Under the pieces are notes generated by a model, which searched no databases, was not told the origin of the DNA, and saw only the letters and a list, made by a program, of their open reading frames with translations. Of a DNA stretch of 64,000 bases, positions 26,190 to 36,200 are shown piece by piece. The DNA comes from Microcoleus vaginatus HSN003 (GTDB lineage Bacteria; Cyanobacteriota; Cyanobacteriia; Cyanobacteriales; Microcoleaceae): assembly GCF_022701255.1 (NCBI RefSeq), contig NZ_CP031705.1, positions 4,650,001 through 4,714,000 on the forward strand, written 5' to 3'. How positions within the stretch are numbered: the stretch's first letter is position 1; each line of letters starts with the position of its first letter. The translations under genes were made by a program, and so were the position numbers.

Positions 26190-27893
26190 ATGGCTAAATC
26201 TGGACTGATGGCAATGCTGCGCCGCGCTGCGAGTATTGCTCAGAAATCAAGGGAAACGGGCATTCCGGCTGATGAACTGCTGGGGATGCTGAGCGCTGGC
26301 ATTCCCAATTCTCCCATATCTCGTCGCCGCTTGCTGCACGGGGGTTTAGCTGCTGCGGGGGCTGTGACTGCTGCGACTTTTACCAGGGATGGAGGGGGAG
26401 CTTTTGCTCAACAGGGCGGGCGATCGCCGATTTTGGTTGTGGGTGCAGGGATTGCGGGTTTGACGGCGGCTTATCGCTTGCGCCAAGCGGGTGTGCGTGC
26501 CGATATAATCGAGGCAACTAACCGCGTGGGGGGGCGGATACGCACGGTTCCCAAGGTGGCTGGAACGCTAATTCCGGCGGAGCTGGGGGGAGAATTTATT
26601 GACACCGGCCACACTAATTTAATCTCGCTGGCGACGGAATTGGGTTTGCGGGCGATCGACTTAGTTGAGGTGCAGCGCGGATTTGTGAAGGATACTTTTT
26701 TCTTTCAAGGGCGCCGCTTTTCTCTTGAGCAATTAATCGCGGAATTTGCGCCGCTAGCGAATAAAATTACTGCTGATTTGGAGGCGGTTGGCGATGAAAT
26801 TAGCTATCTTGATTTTACGGAAGCAGCGGAAAGATTGGACAATCTTTCGATCGCTGAATATGTAGACCAAGCTGAGACGAGCACGCTTGTCCGGCAGTTA
26901 CTCCGCATTGCTTACACGACTGAATACGGGCGAGATCCTGAAGAACAGTCGGCGTTAAATCTGCTGTTTTTAATCGGTTCTGAGCCGGGCAGTTTTGAAT
27001 TGTACGGCAACAGCGATGAGCGTTATCAAATTGACGGTGGTAATAGTCAAATTATCAACAGTTTGGCGGGTCAATTGTCTGGTTCGATCGAGGCGGGGAC
27101 GGTTTTGGAAGCGATTACTCTTTTGCCGGATGGCCGCTATCGGGTAAATTTGCGATCGGGACAAAGCGCGTTCGAGCGCACTTACGAGCGAGTTTTGTTA
27201 ACTTTGCCGTTCAGCACTCTGCGAGACGTTAATATTAACGTACCTTTGCCCCAACCAAAGCGTAGGGCGATCGAGCAATTGGGTTACGGTACTAATTCTA
27301 AGTTAATTACTGGCTACCGCAGCCGGATTTGGCGGGAACTTTATCAATCGACTGCTTCTGTTTATAGCGATTTAGGATTCCAGAATACCTGGGAAGCTAC
27401 GCCTTTTGCTCCTACTCCTAACGGTTTAGTTACTAATTTTACAGGAGGAAGGCAGGGTTTGTCGATCGGTGCGGGAACTCCAGAAGACCAAGCACAAAGA
27501 TTTTTGAACCAATTTGAAAGAGTTTTTCCCGGAGTGAGAAATTTGCGAACGGGCAGAGCTGTGCGAGCTTATTGGCCGGGAGAACGCTTTTTCAAAGGTT
27601 CTTATGCCTGCTATTTAGTCGGACAGTGGACGCAAATGTACGGCGTTGAAGGCGAACGAGTTGGCAATTTATATTTTGCCGGGGAACACACTTCCCTGGA
27701 AAATCAAGGTTACATGGAAGGCGGTTGCGAAACTGGACAAAGAGCGGCTGTTGAAATTTTGCAAGATTTGGGTTTGGTAGCTTCTGCTGATGCTTTGAAT
27801 GCTCGAACTGCGAGCAGTTTGAACAGTCGCCGTCCGAGCCGGAAAATTCCCGGAGCGCGGAATCTTGGCAATAGAAAGCCGAGTATTAGATAA
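26190..27893 (+). CDS. Tat-exported flavin amine oxidase family protein
   Basis: I choose ATG 26190 because TGAGGAT sits about ten bases upstream; a longer frame starts at TTG 26166. The protein (567 residues) has a Tat signal (SRRRLLHGGLAAAGAVTAAT), then the FAD-binding ILVVGAGIAGLTAAYRL with acidic IIEA and VGGRI, and ends with the second FAD motif LYFAGEHTSLENQGYMEGG. This pattern is that of monoamine/L-amino-acid oxidases. The substrate is unknown. It is divergent from the repeat-protein gene, sharing a ~90-base promoter region. Confidence 0.88.
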   Translation: MAKSGLMAMLRRAASIAQKSRETGIPADELLGMLSAGIPNSPISRRRLLHGGLAAAGAVTAATFTRDGGGAFAQQGGRSPILVVGAGIAGLTAAYRLRQAGVRADIIEATNRVGGRIRTVPKVAGTLIPAELGGEFIDTGHTNLISLATELGLRAIDLVEVQRGFVKDTFFFQGRRFSLEQLIAEFAPLANKITADLEAVGDEISYLDFTEAAERLDNLSIAEYVDQAETSTLVRQLLRIAYTTEYGRDPEEQSALNLLFLIGSEPGSFELYGNSDERYQIDGGNSQIINSLAGQLSGSIEAGTVLEAITLLPDGRYRVNLRSGQSAFERTYERVLLTLPFSTLRDVNINVPLPQPKRRAIEQLGYGTNSKLITGYRSRIWRELYQSTASVYSDLGFQNTWEATPFAPTPNGLVTNFTGGRQGLSIGAGTPEDQAQRFLNQFERVFPGVRNLRTGRAVRAYWPGERFFKGSYACYLVGQWTQMYGVEGERVGNLYFAGEHTSLENQGYMEGGCETGQRAAVEILQDLGLVASADALNARTASSLNSRRPSRKIPGARNLGNRKPSIR

Positions 27894-27898
27894 TCTCG

Positions 27899-27922
27899 TA
27901 AGGTGCGCCTCGGCGCACCTTA
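27899..27922 (+). terminator. Hairpin downstream of the amine oxidase gene
   Basis: A near-perfect inverted repeat, TAAGGTGCGCC-TC-GGCGCACCTTA, begins five bases after the oxidase stop. It lacks a strong T-run, so it may slow rather than end transcription. A related sequence (TAAGGTGCGCCGATGTGCACC) appears near 3.94 kb, so it may belong to a small repeat family. Confidence 0.5.
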
Positions 27923-28038
27923 CTGATCAGCCCAGACATATCTAAATCTTACAGTCAAGTTTGATGAAATTCTTGTGGGGTGTCCCGCCCGCCCAAAAAT
28001 ACAATTTAGATGGCCAACAGCTTATGGCATACAACTTA

Positions 28039-28815
28039 TCAAATAATCTCGTCCGGGTTAATTCCTCGATCGCGCAAATATTCAGCCAGTCGTTCGGCAC
28101 GCTCACGTTCGCGATCGGCCCGTTCACGTTCGCGATCGGCCCGTTCACGTTCTCCTGCTAACTGTTCTACACCCCATAAAAGCAGATTTCCTGCTTCATC
28201 CCACCAGCGCAACCAATAACCTGAACGCTGTTCTTTCTCCCCTCGCCACGTTCCTAAATACAAACCAATATCTGCCATCCAGTGGCGACCTTCCGCGTCG
28301 GGAAATTCTAATTCGTATTTGCCATTTTGCAAGCGATATACTTCCAGCAAGCCAGTTTCTGGATCAAAAATGATGTAAGTTGGTACTTGCAGAATTTGTT
28401 CGTAAAAAAACCACTTTCCCGGAGGAAAAGTACGTTTGACAGAATATTCACCGCCGTCTGTTTCCGACAAGAATTCCATGACAATGGTGGGAATTTCTCC
28501 TTCCAAGTTGGGGGTATAACTTTTGCGGTCTATTCTCGATTCGGCGGGCAGTACCGACGGTACATAAACCCAATCTGGTGCTTTGATTACTAACTCGCCG
28601 TTGACAGTAGCGCAAATGCCAAAGTTGCTGGCTATCAGCATTCGTGGCCCGATCAATCCTCTCAGTTCTAAGATTTCTCGCAGTGCTCCAGCAATTAGCG
28701 GTTGACCTGTATTCTCCACTGGTTTTTCTTCTAATTGGAAGTCGTCTGGCAACTTCTCCCAAGTTACGATCAGTTCTAACGTTTTTTGTCCTGGGTTATC
28801 TTGAGTAACGACCAT
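28039..28815 (-). CDS. Uma2-family endonuclease-like protein with coiled-coil tail
   Basis: The 258 residues include the core IPTIVMEFLSETDGGEYSVK, the strand VPTYIIFDPETGLLEVYRL, and PDWVYVPSV near residue 85, all typical of the longer Uma2 variants. The C-terminus carries three copies of the heptad ERERADR and ends AEYLRDRGINPDEI, a tail frequent in cyanobacterial members. The heptads arise from 21-base DNA repeats at about 28090-28150. Function is unknown beyond a nuclease-like fold. Confidence 0.85.
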   Translation of the reverse strand: MVVTQDNPGQKTLELIVTWEKLPDDFQLEEKPVENTGQPLIAGALREILELRGLIGPRMLIASNFGICATVNGELVIKAPDWVYVPSVLPAESRIDRKSYTPNLEGEIPTIVMEFLSETDGGEYSVKRTFPPGKWFFYEQILQVPTYIIFDPETGLLEVYRLQNGKYELEFPDAEGRHWMADIGLYLGTWRGEKEQRSGYWLRWWDEAGNLLLWGVEQLAGERERADRERERADRERERAERLAEYLRDRGINPDEII

Positions 28816-28958
28816 GACTTTACTTTACTTTCTAAAGTTTGATGTCTTATCATAGCACAATGCAGCGTGAGCGTGGCGCGCCATACATATAGATATGCTA
28901 CCCTAAATTTTAGCTGCATTATATTGTAGAATTACCTTCATAAATTGCCGAAAAAAGC

Positions 28959-29441
28959 ATGATTTATTTACATTTAACAGTAGCTTTATCGATTTTGCTA
29001 ATGTCGCCGCTCTCCGCTCGCCCTTTGCTTACAGACGCTACAAATACACTTGCTCAAAACTCACCAGTTGACGAGCCGTTTTGCTACATGAAAACCCCCG
29101 ACGGCAAAACAGTAGACTTGGGCAAGTTGTGCGAGAAACAGCCAGCATCGGGAATTTCCCAAACTTGCATTCCCGGTTCCAACATTGCTGCAAAAGTGTC
29201 TATTGCGGCGGCAAATTATGACGGCAACTTTTTCAGCGGTCAAGTGCTTAATCAAGGCTGCAAAATAATCAAGAATGTCAAAGTCAATTATGAAGTTTTG
29301 GACGAGTCAGGCAATTTAATTGATAACGGATTTATCTACGCGGAACCAGTTACTCTTGCGCCCGGACAGTCAGCCGCCTTTCGGGGCGAAGTTGTCGCCG
29401 GGGATCAGGTACTAGCGACTCATGCAGACGGTCAGGAATGA
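28959..29441 (+). CDS. Exported protein with FxLYD-like domain
   Basis: This 160-residue protein begins with a hydrophobic signal (MIYLHLTVALSILLMSPLSA). The mature part has four cysteines that could pair, and an Ig-like segment: FFSGQVLNQGCKIIKNVKVN, then YEVLDESGNLIDNGF, then LAPGQSAAF. The pattern of ...V.NNG...I..V.V.Y.V.D..G...D resembles FxLYD domains of secreted proteins. No neighbour suggests a role. Confidence 0.6.
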   Translation: MIYLHLTVALSILLMSPLSARPLLTDATNTLAQNSPVDEPFCYMKTPDGKTVDLGKLCEKQPASGISQTCIPGSNIAAKVSIAAANYDGNFFSGQVLNQGCKIIKNVKVNYEVLDESGNLIDNGFIYAEPVTLAPGQSAAFRGEVVAGDQVLATHADGQE

Positions 29442-29610
29442 TTGTTGAGATTTTATATTTTAGGTTTTAGATTGAAGAATTGGACAATTAACCCCACGGA
29501 TGAATCGATGGGCTTTGTATCCCGGATGCTTTTGGTAAAGAATGATTGTGGAGATTTGCCCGATCGCTGATATTATATTCAGGCTCAGATATCTCTATGA
29601 CTTACGCAGA

Positions 29611-29693
29611 GATCCCCCTAAATCCCCCTTCAAAAGGGGGACTTTGAATAATAATCTTGTCCCCCCGTTACTAAGGGGGGTTAGGGGGGATCG
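29611..29693. repeat. CCCCCTTA-type palindrome
   Basis: The outer arms GATCCCCCTAA and TTAGGGGGGATC pair, and two inner hairpins (CCCCCTTCAAAAGGGGG and CCCCCCGTTACTAAGGGGGG) lie between. It fills much of the 309-base gap before the ABC exporter. Related palindromes are at 39.6 kb and, split by an insertion sequence, at 49.5/51.1 kb. Confidence 0.85.
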
Positions 29694-29750
29694 AAGTTTG
29701 AATATTCTTGCAGAGATCCCCAAAAACAGAATTTGCGAGGGCAAAATATC

Positions 29751-31478
29751 TTGAAAACTCGATCGACATACTGGCAAATCTTACCCTACCTCCGTCCCCA
29801 AAAACAAACCATCGGTAAAGCATTAGCTTGTACCGTAGTATTTACCATATTTTGGCCGATTATAGCGTGGCTAGTTGGCGAAACAGCAAAATTTATAGGT
29901 AAAGGAGATTTACAAGGGTTCGCTCAAATTGCTGCACTCAGCGCCATTATATTTCTAATTCGCGGTACAGCCCAGTACGGTCAAGATACGCTGATGGCAA
30001 AAGCTGCTTTGACTATTGCTTTAGAAATCCGCAAAAAAGTCTACTCCCACCTGCAAAAACTCAATCTCGGCTACTTTGAAACTGCCAAAACTGGAGACTT
30101 GTCCTACCGCCTCACCGAAGATATTGATCGCATTGGCGAAGTCGTAAATAAATTTTTTCATCAGTTTATCCCTTGTGTTTTGCAGCTAATTGCCGTCCTG
30201 GGATATATGATTTATCTCAACTGGCAATTAACTTTAGGTGCATTAATTATTGCACCGCTGATGGCTATTTTAATTGGTTGGTTTGGCGAGAAACTGCTAA
30301 GTTACTCGCGCCAAAGTCAAAATCGCATCTCTGATTTATCCGCGCTGCTGACCGAAGTATTCAGCGGCATTCGCTTAATCAAAGCATTTGTGGCTGAAGA
30401 CTACGAAATTGCCCGCTTTGCAGAAGAAGCAGAACAAAACCGCCGCGCTAAGTATTTGTCAGAACGAATAAAAGCACTTCAGTTCGTTGTAGTTGGCTTT
30501 TTGGAAGCGATGAGCGTGATTTTGCTTTTTTTCCTGGGAGGTTGGCAAATTTCTCAAGGAAATCTTACAGGTACTCAATTTATCAGTTATATCGCAGGGG
30601 TGGCACTTTTAATTGACCCCATCGCTATCACAACTGCTAATTACGGGGATTTTAAGCAGGGAGAAGCTTCTAGCGATCGCATTTTTGAATTATTAGCAAT
30701 TGAACCAACAGTAGTCGAAAAACAGGGCGCGATCGAACTTCCCCATGTTACAGGCAAAGTCGAATATCGCAACATTAATTTTGCCTATAACTCAGAGACA
30801 CCCATTCTGCAAAATATGAGTTTGTTGGTGCTTCCCGGAGAAATGATTGCCCTTGTTGGTGCATCCGGTGCGGGTAAAACTACTTTAGTAAACTTGTTAC
30901 CGAGATTCTACGATCCGCAAGCGGGACAGATTTTAATTGACGGTATTGATATTCAAGATGTCACCTTAAATACTCTGCGCAGGCAAATCGGAATTGTACC
31001 GCAGGAAACGATTTTATTTTCGGGTACGATTGCTCAAAATATCGCTTTCGGTCAATCTTATTATGAACTGAAAGATGTTCAAAAAGCTGCGGAGATTGCT
31101 AACGCTCATCAATTCATTAGTCAGTTTCCCGACGGCTATCAAACTTGGGTAGGAGAAAGGGGCGTAAATTTATCTGGGGGACAAAAACAAAGAATTGCGA
31201 TCGCCCGTGCAGTTTTGCTCGATCCCAGAATATTGATTTTGGATGAAGCGACATCGGCGCTGGATTCGGAATCCGAAGGTTTAGTGCAGGAAGCGCTGGA
31301 AAGATTGATGCGCGATCGCACGGTGTTTATTATCGCGCACCGCTTGGCTACTGTGCGGAGAGCCGATCGCATTTTAGTTTTGGAAAAAGGCAGAATTGTC
31401 GAATCTGGGACGCACGAGGAGTTGCTGGAAAAGGGCGAGCGCTACGCAGGCTACTACGCTCAACAGTTTAGTCAGTAG
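29751..31478 (+). CDS. ABC exporter, fused permease and ATPase (MsbA-like)
   Basis: The frame opens at TTG 29733, but TTG 29751 is preferred because GCGAGGG lies just upstream; it gives 575 residues. Six membrane helices span about 20-290 (for example ACTVVFTIFWPIIAWLVG and FVVVGFLEAMSVILLFFLGG). The ATPase has Walker A GASGAGKTTL, signature LSGGQKQRIAIARA, Walker B ILILDEATSALD and the H-loop IIAHRLAT. It should work as a homodimer exporting lipids or peptides; the substrate cannot be told. No accessory gene adjoins. Confidence 0.92.
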   Translation: MKTRSTYWQILPYLRPQKQTIGKALACTVVFTIFWPIIAWLVGETAKFIGKGDLQGFAQIAALSAIIFLIRGTAQYGQDTLMAKAALTIALEIRKKVYSHLQKLNLGYFETAKTGDLSYRLTEDIDRIGEVVNKFFHQFIPCVLQLIAVLGYMIYLNWQLTLGALIIAPLMAILIGWFGEKLLSYSRQSQNRISDLSALLTEVFSGIRLIKAFVAEDYEIARFAEEAEQNRRAKYLSERIKALQFVVVGFLEAMSVILLFFLGGWQISQGNLTGTQFISYIAGVALLIDPIAITTANYGDFKQGEASSDRIFELLAIEPTVVEKQGAIELPHVTGKVEYRNINFAYNSETPILQNMSLLVLPGEMIALVGASGAGKTTLVNLLPRFYDPQAGQILIDGIDIQDVTLNTLRRQIGIVPQETILFSGTIAQNIAFGQSYYELKDVQKAAEIANAHQFISQFPDGYQTWVGERGVNLSGGQKQRIAIARAVLLDPRILILDEATSALDSESEGLVQEALERLMRDRTVFIIAHRLATVRRADRILVLEKGRIVESGTHEELLEKGERYAGYYAQQFSQ

Positions 31479-31486
31479 GCTACGTT

Positions 31487-31552
31487 AGAAACCGGGTTTT
31501 TGGCCATTTCTGCTGGCCTCAACAAAGTATTCTCGAAAAAAACCCGGTTTCT
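31487..31552. repeat. GAAACCGGGTTTTT palindrome, copy A
   Basis: Arms AGAAACCGGGTTTTT and AAAAACCCGGTTTCT are separated by about 33 bases. It lies just past the ABC exporter stop and could act as a terminator. The same arms recur at 37.8, 37.9, 45.0 and 46.7 kb. Confidence 0.85.
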
Positions 31553-31648
31553 GACCACCCCTGGGTCAGTGATGTTCTAGATGAATAGCGCATATACTTA
31601 AAATACAACAACTACTCAAGATATTAAACACAACGAGTCAGTACAACC

Positions 31649-32065
31649 ATGCCTGCTAAAGATGCCTTTCACGAAGTCGTTAAAATCGCTCTCCAGAAAG
31701 ATGGATGGCAGATTACTCACGATCCATACACTTTACAGGCAGGAACTCTCGAACTTTACATCGACTTGGGTGCCGAAAAGGTGGTTGCGGCAGAAAAAGA
31801 CGGACAGAAAATCGCCGTTGAAATCAAAAGCTTTATTGGCCCATCCAAAATATCCCAATTTTACACAGCTTTAGGACAATTCATTAGTTATCGAGCAGCT
31901 TTACAACAACAAGAAACTGACCGCATTTTATACCTGGCAGTACCCAGTAATGTCTACGATAGTTTTTTCACAATGGGGTTTATTCAGTCTTTAGTTCAAC
32001 AAAATCAAATTCATTTGATGATTTACGATATAGAGCAAGAGGCGATCGCACAATGGCAAATGTAG
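31649..32065 (+). CDS. xisH: XisH-family protein
   Basis: The 138 residues match XisH throughout: MPAKDAFHEVVKIALQKDGW, YIDLGAEKVVAAEKDGQKIA, VEIKSFIGPSKISQFYTALG. XisH was named as a factor in excision of the fdxN element in heterocyst-forming cyanobacteria, but the family is widespread in strains without that element and has a nuclease-like VEIKSF core. It overlaps xisI by 13 bases, so the two are co-translated. No xisF recombinase or fdxN element is visible here. Confidence 0.92.
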   Translation: MPAKDAFHEVVKIALQKDGWQITHDPYTLQAGTLELYIDLGAEKVVAAEKDGQKIAVEIKSFIGPSKISQFYTALGQFISYRAALQQQETDRILYLAVPSNVYDSFFTMGFIQSLVQQNQIHLMIYDIEQEAIAQWQM

Positions 32066-32385
32066 ACCTTTATAGGCAGCACATCCAAAATCTGCTCTCC
32101 CAACACGCTAGTCTTGTTTGGGATGAGCGCATTCAGGCTCAAACTATCTTTGATGTCGAGCGCGATCATTATCAATTAGTATATGTAGGCTGGCGCAATC
32201 AGCGGCGAATTTATGGCCCGGTTTTGCACCTGGATATTATGGACAATAAAATCTGGATTCAGCAAGATGGAACCGAGGTGGGTATTGCTAACGAACTCGT
32301 AGAACTGGGAGTTCCCAAAGAAGATATTGTACTTGGGTTTGACCCGCCTATTCTGCGAAAATTGAGTGAATTTGCGATCGGATAA
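32053..32385 (+). CDS. xisI: XisI-family protein
   Basis: The 110-residue protein has the standard XisI features: a helical start (DLYRQHIQNLLSQHASL), DHYQLVYVGWRNQRRIYGPV, LHLDIMDNKIWIQQDGTEVG, IANELVELGVPKEDIVLGF. It starts inside the end of xisH. Pairs like this behave genomically like toxin-antitoxin modules; whether that is their function is not established. Confidence 0.92.
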   Translation: MANVDLYRQHIQNLLSQHASLVWDERIQAQTIFDVERDHYQLVYVGWRNQRRIYGPVLHLDIMDNKIWIQQDGTEVGIANELVELGVPKEDIVLGFDPPILRKLSEFAIG

Positions 32386-32465
32386 ACTTTCGGGTTTTTT
32401 CTATGTGATTGTCGCCACAATGCTTGGTCCCTACGGGGGTTTGCGCCCAACACAAAAGGCGATCG

Positions 32466-32867
32466 CTAATCAACCCAATTTTCTAAGGTTAATCCTGGGA
32501 TACGGGACAATTCTCTAACATTATTCGTCACCAGTGTCAGCCCCAAACTGATTGCTTGGGAAGCTATCAGCAAATCCATTGCACCCACGACAATACCTTG
32601 ACGTTCTAATCCTGCTCTAATTTGTCCATAAGTTTGCGTGTTTCTTTCATCAAAAGGAACTACTGGTAAGGTTATTAAAAACTGAATGAGTGCAGCCCGA
32701 TTTTGCTCTTGACGCTGACTTTTGTAAACGCCATACTCAAGTTCGGCAATAGTAATAGAGGAAATACCGATATCAAAAATTTCAAGTGTTTGGAATTTAT
32801 CGAAAACTTTTTGTGGTTTTTGCTTGATGATGTAGATACAGATGTTAGTATCGAGTAAAAATCTCAT
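32466..32867 (-). CDS. vapC: VapC-type PIN-domain ribonuclease toxin
   Basis: At 133 residues it has the PIN-domain acidic residues: D6 in RFLLDTNICIY, the glutamate in ITIAELEYGVY, and aspartate in GAMDLLIASQAISLGLTLVT. VapC toxins cut tRNA or rRNA. It overlaps the upstream antitoxin by four bases (ATGA), a normal vapBC arrangement. Confidence 0.9.
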   Translation of the reverse strand: MRFLLDTNICIYIIKQKPQKVFDKFQTLEIFDIGISSITIAELEYGVYKSQRQEQNRAALIQFLITLPVVPFDERNTQTYGQIRAGLERQGIVVGAMDLLIASQAISLGLTLVTNNVRELSRIPGLTLENWVD

Positions 32868-33094
32868 TCTAAAGCCTCTCTCGTCTCCAAAGGAAGCTGC
32901 TCCCTGACTAGCATAAAGTCGTCGGAGAACATATTTAAACTATTAAAAAAAGTTGTCCAAGGATTTTCTTTGGAGATCAGGACAAGAGCTTCTCCTATTT
33001 TTTTGACGTACACTTCATTTCCTGCGAAATGGAATTCTTTGGGTAATATGACTGTCTGGTAGTCATCAGCGATCGATAATTTAGCAGTATTCAT
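32864..33094 (-). CDS. vapB: VapB-type antitoxin
   Basis: The 76-residue protein has an AbrB/MazE-like swapped-hairpin start (TAKLSIADDYQTVILPKEFH, then FAGNEVYVKKIGEALVLISK) and a helical acidic tail to hold the toxin. It precedes vapC and overlaps it by four bases. The NACHT-WD40 gene lies 109 bases upstream on the same strand. Confidence 0.85.
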   Translation of the reverse strand: MNTAKLSIADDYQTVILPKEFHFAGNEVYVKKIGEALVLISKENPWTTFFNSLNMFSDDFMLVREQLPLETREALE

Positions 33095-33203
33095 TGTTTT
33101 TCCTCCAAAGTGATTTAAGTTAGAGTTTAAATTGACTGTCCGCTTGCTCCAATTAAATTGTAGCAGAGGATGGTAGGTTTAGTTGTCCCACTCTCTGCGA
33201 TGA

Positions 33204-36200
33204 TTAATTTTCAACAGCCCCTAAAGCTTTGAGCGTGGCTTTTTCAACTTCCGTTAAACCCGTAACTCCTGCAATATTCATGTTTTCATAAGGTCTGTCA
33301 CTTTTGAGTATTTTGAGGCACTCACCAGTCTCAATATCCCAAATCATAATTGTGCCATCGCGACTGCCAGTAGCAATCAATTTACCATCATAATTGAAGG
33401 TCAATGAGTTGATTGTACTGGTATGATATTGCAAAACTTTTAGACATTCACCTGTACGAATATTCCATAATCTTACCGTTCGATCGACACTTCCACTCGC
33501 AACTAACTCACCCGAATAACTAAAGGCAACTGAACGTATCCAATCAGTATGCCCGTGAAAAATATTGAGGCCTTCACCGGTGTTGATATCCCATAGTCTT
33601 ACTGTTTGATCGATACTTCCACTGGCAAGTATTTCACCGTTTTGGCTAAAGGCGATCGCGCGTGCCCAACCGGTATGCCCCTGCAAGATTTGGAGGCATT
33701 CACCAGTATGGATATCCCACAGCCTCACCGTTCCGTCATAACCTGTACTGGCAAATATTTCGCCCAAAGGACTGAAGGCAACCGAGTATAATGAACTGTT
33801 ATGCCCTTGACAGGTTTTGAGGCATTCACCAGTGCGGATATCCCACAGCCTCACCGTTTGGTCATAACTACCACTGGCAATTATTTCACCCGAAGGACTA
33901 AAGGCGATCGATCGTACTTCTTGTCCACTCTCTAGCAAAATATTTAGGCATTCACCACTGCGGATATCCCACAGCCTCAGCGTTTGGTCATAACTTCCGC
34001 TCGCAAGTATTTCACCGTTTGGATGGAACGCAACTAAATGTACCCGATCAAGATGACCCTGCAAGATTTGGAGGCACTCACCAGTGTTGACATCCCACAG
34101 CCTGATTGTTTGTTCGTCATCGCCGCTGGCAAGAATTTCACCGTTTGGACTGAAGGCTACTGACCTTACTTGAGTGCTATGCCCTTGCAGCGTATTCAAG
34201 CATTCACCGCTGTTAATAGCCCACAGCCTCAGCGTTTGGTCATAACTACCGCTAACAAGTATTTCACCAGCAGGATGGAAAGCCACTGACCCTACTTGAT
34301 TACAATGCCCTTGCAAAGTATTCAAGCATTCACCAGTGCGGATATCCCACAGTTTTGCTGTTTGATCGAAACTTCCACTTGCGAGTATTTCGCCCGAAGG
34401 ACTCAAGGCGATAGACCGTACTTGATCGAAATGTCCCTCCAAAGTTTTGAGACATTCACCGCTACCGATATTCCACAGCCTCACTGTTTTGTCGGCGCTT
34501 CCACTAGCAAGTATTTCCCCAGCAGAATCGAAAGCAACTGAAAAAACGTTTTTAGTATGACCTTGCAAAGTTTTGAGACATTCACCAGTATCGACATTCC
34601 ACAGCCTTAATGTTTCATCGCCGCTTCCACTGGCAAGCATCTCACCCGCAGGATGGAAAGCCACGGCAAATACAACTTTAGTATGGCCTTGCAAAATTTT
34701 GCAACATTCACCCGTGTGAATATCCCATAACCTTATCGTGCGATCGAAACTCCCACTAGCAAGTATATTTCCATCAGGATTGAAGGTGACAGACATTACT
34801 GATTCGGTATGTCCCTGCAAAACTTTTAAACATTCACCAGTCTGGACATCCCATAACTTGATTATTTTGTCATAACTCGCGCTAGCCAGTATCTCACCGT
34901 CAGGACTGAAGGCCACTGACTCCACCACGTTGGTATGTCCTTTACAAGTCAATATTTCTCTGCCAGTGCTAGCTTCCCACAAGCGAACTACGCCATCACT
35001 ATCACCTGTAGCTAACAGTTTGCCATCAGGACTAAATATTACTGACCGAACGCTGCCGAAGATTTTAGTAAAAGCAGAATTAGCCAAATTCGCTTCAGCA
35101 AAATTGACGTGGCGCAGCGTCGCATTTGTAAAATCTGCACCTAAAATAACGGCACTAGAGAGGTCTTTACCTTCTAAAGCAGTCTTGTCCTTTTTTAACA
35201 ACAGCGTCGCCGCATTCCCTCCCACATAACCTACTTCACTTTCAGTTTGGCCCCGCGTTGCTTCCAGAATTTCCAGAAGTGGCAAGACCCCGGTTTCTGA
35301 AACCATCGGCAACAACAAATCCATGACTGCTTTCGTCAGTGGCGCTTGTCCGAAACTCTGACGAAGTTTACTTAAATTTTCAGCAACAAATCCCTGCAAG
35401 GGGGCGATAAGTTGGTTGTTATTTCTCTTCTGGGCCTGAAGCTGACAATAATTAGACCAAGTGTACGATCCAGGTTCTGCATCAGGATTTACACAAGACT
35501 GTTCCGGCTTAACTAATTCAGTAAAATCTGCGGCCAAAACTCCCAATTCGGCTGCAAATTTATAAGCGACAAAAAACTCTAACAACGAACGATGCGCCGG
35601 GGTATAATCCCCATCTGCATTGCGGATCAGCATCGTTTGACCCATCATGTCATAGTGCCAGTGGTCTAAGTCTTTTTCCTCTTGCACGAGGGAACCAAAC
35701 AGGCTGCGAATGCGATCGGGAAAACCGCGATAATTCAGGCTCATTTGGTCAGTAGACAGCATTTCCCAAGACAATTCGCACAAAAAGTAAAGCTTATCTG
35801 CTAAAGAAGTAAAAGTGCGTTCTGCTTTGATATCTCTCTCTATCTTCCGCCGCACCGCATACAGATAGATCCGCGACATATCGACTGGTTTTCCAGCTTC
35901 AATATCCGGCAATGCTTCCAAAATTAACTCGGTCATCACCGGGCGACGGGCTAAATCCAATAGTTGCGAGTTTCCCATCACTTTTTCCACAGTCGCTGCT
36001 TCTGTTTGAAATGACAGCGCTAGCCGAATTTGGTCGTCGTTAAATTTCTCTAATTCTAAGACTTCAAATTGGGGAGTTTCGCCTGTTAAAATGGTTGTTG
36101 ATGCTTGCAGTTCTGCATTGAACAATGCCCGTCCTTCCTTGCCTTCAGGAAAGTGTTCGGTACGGCAAGTGAGGATGACTTTTGCGCCAGGAACGACGGC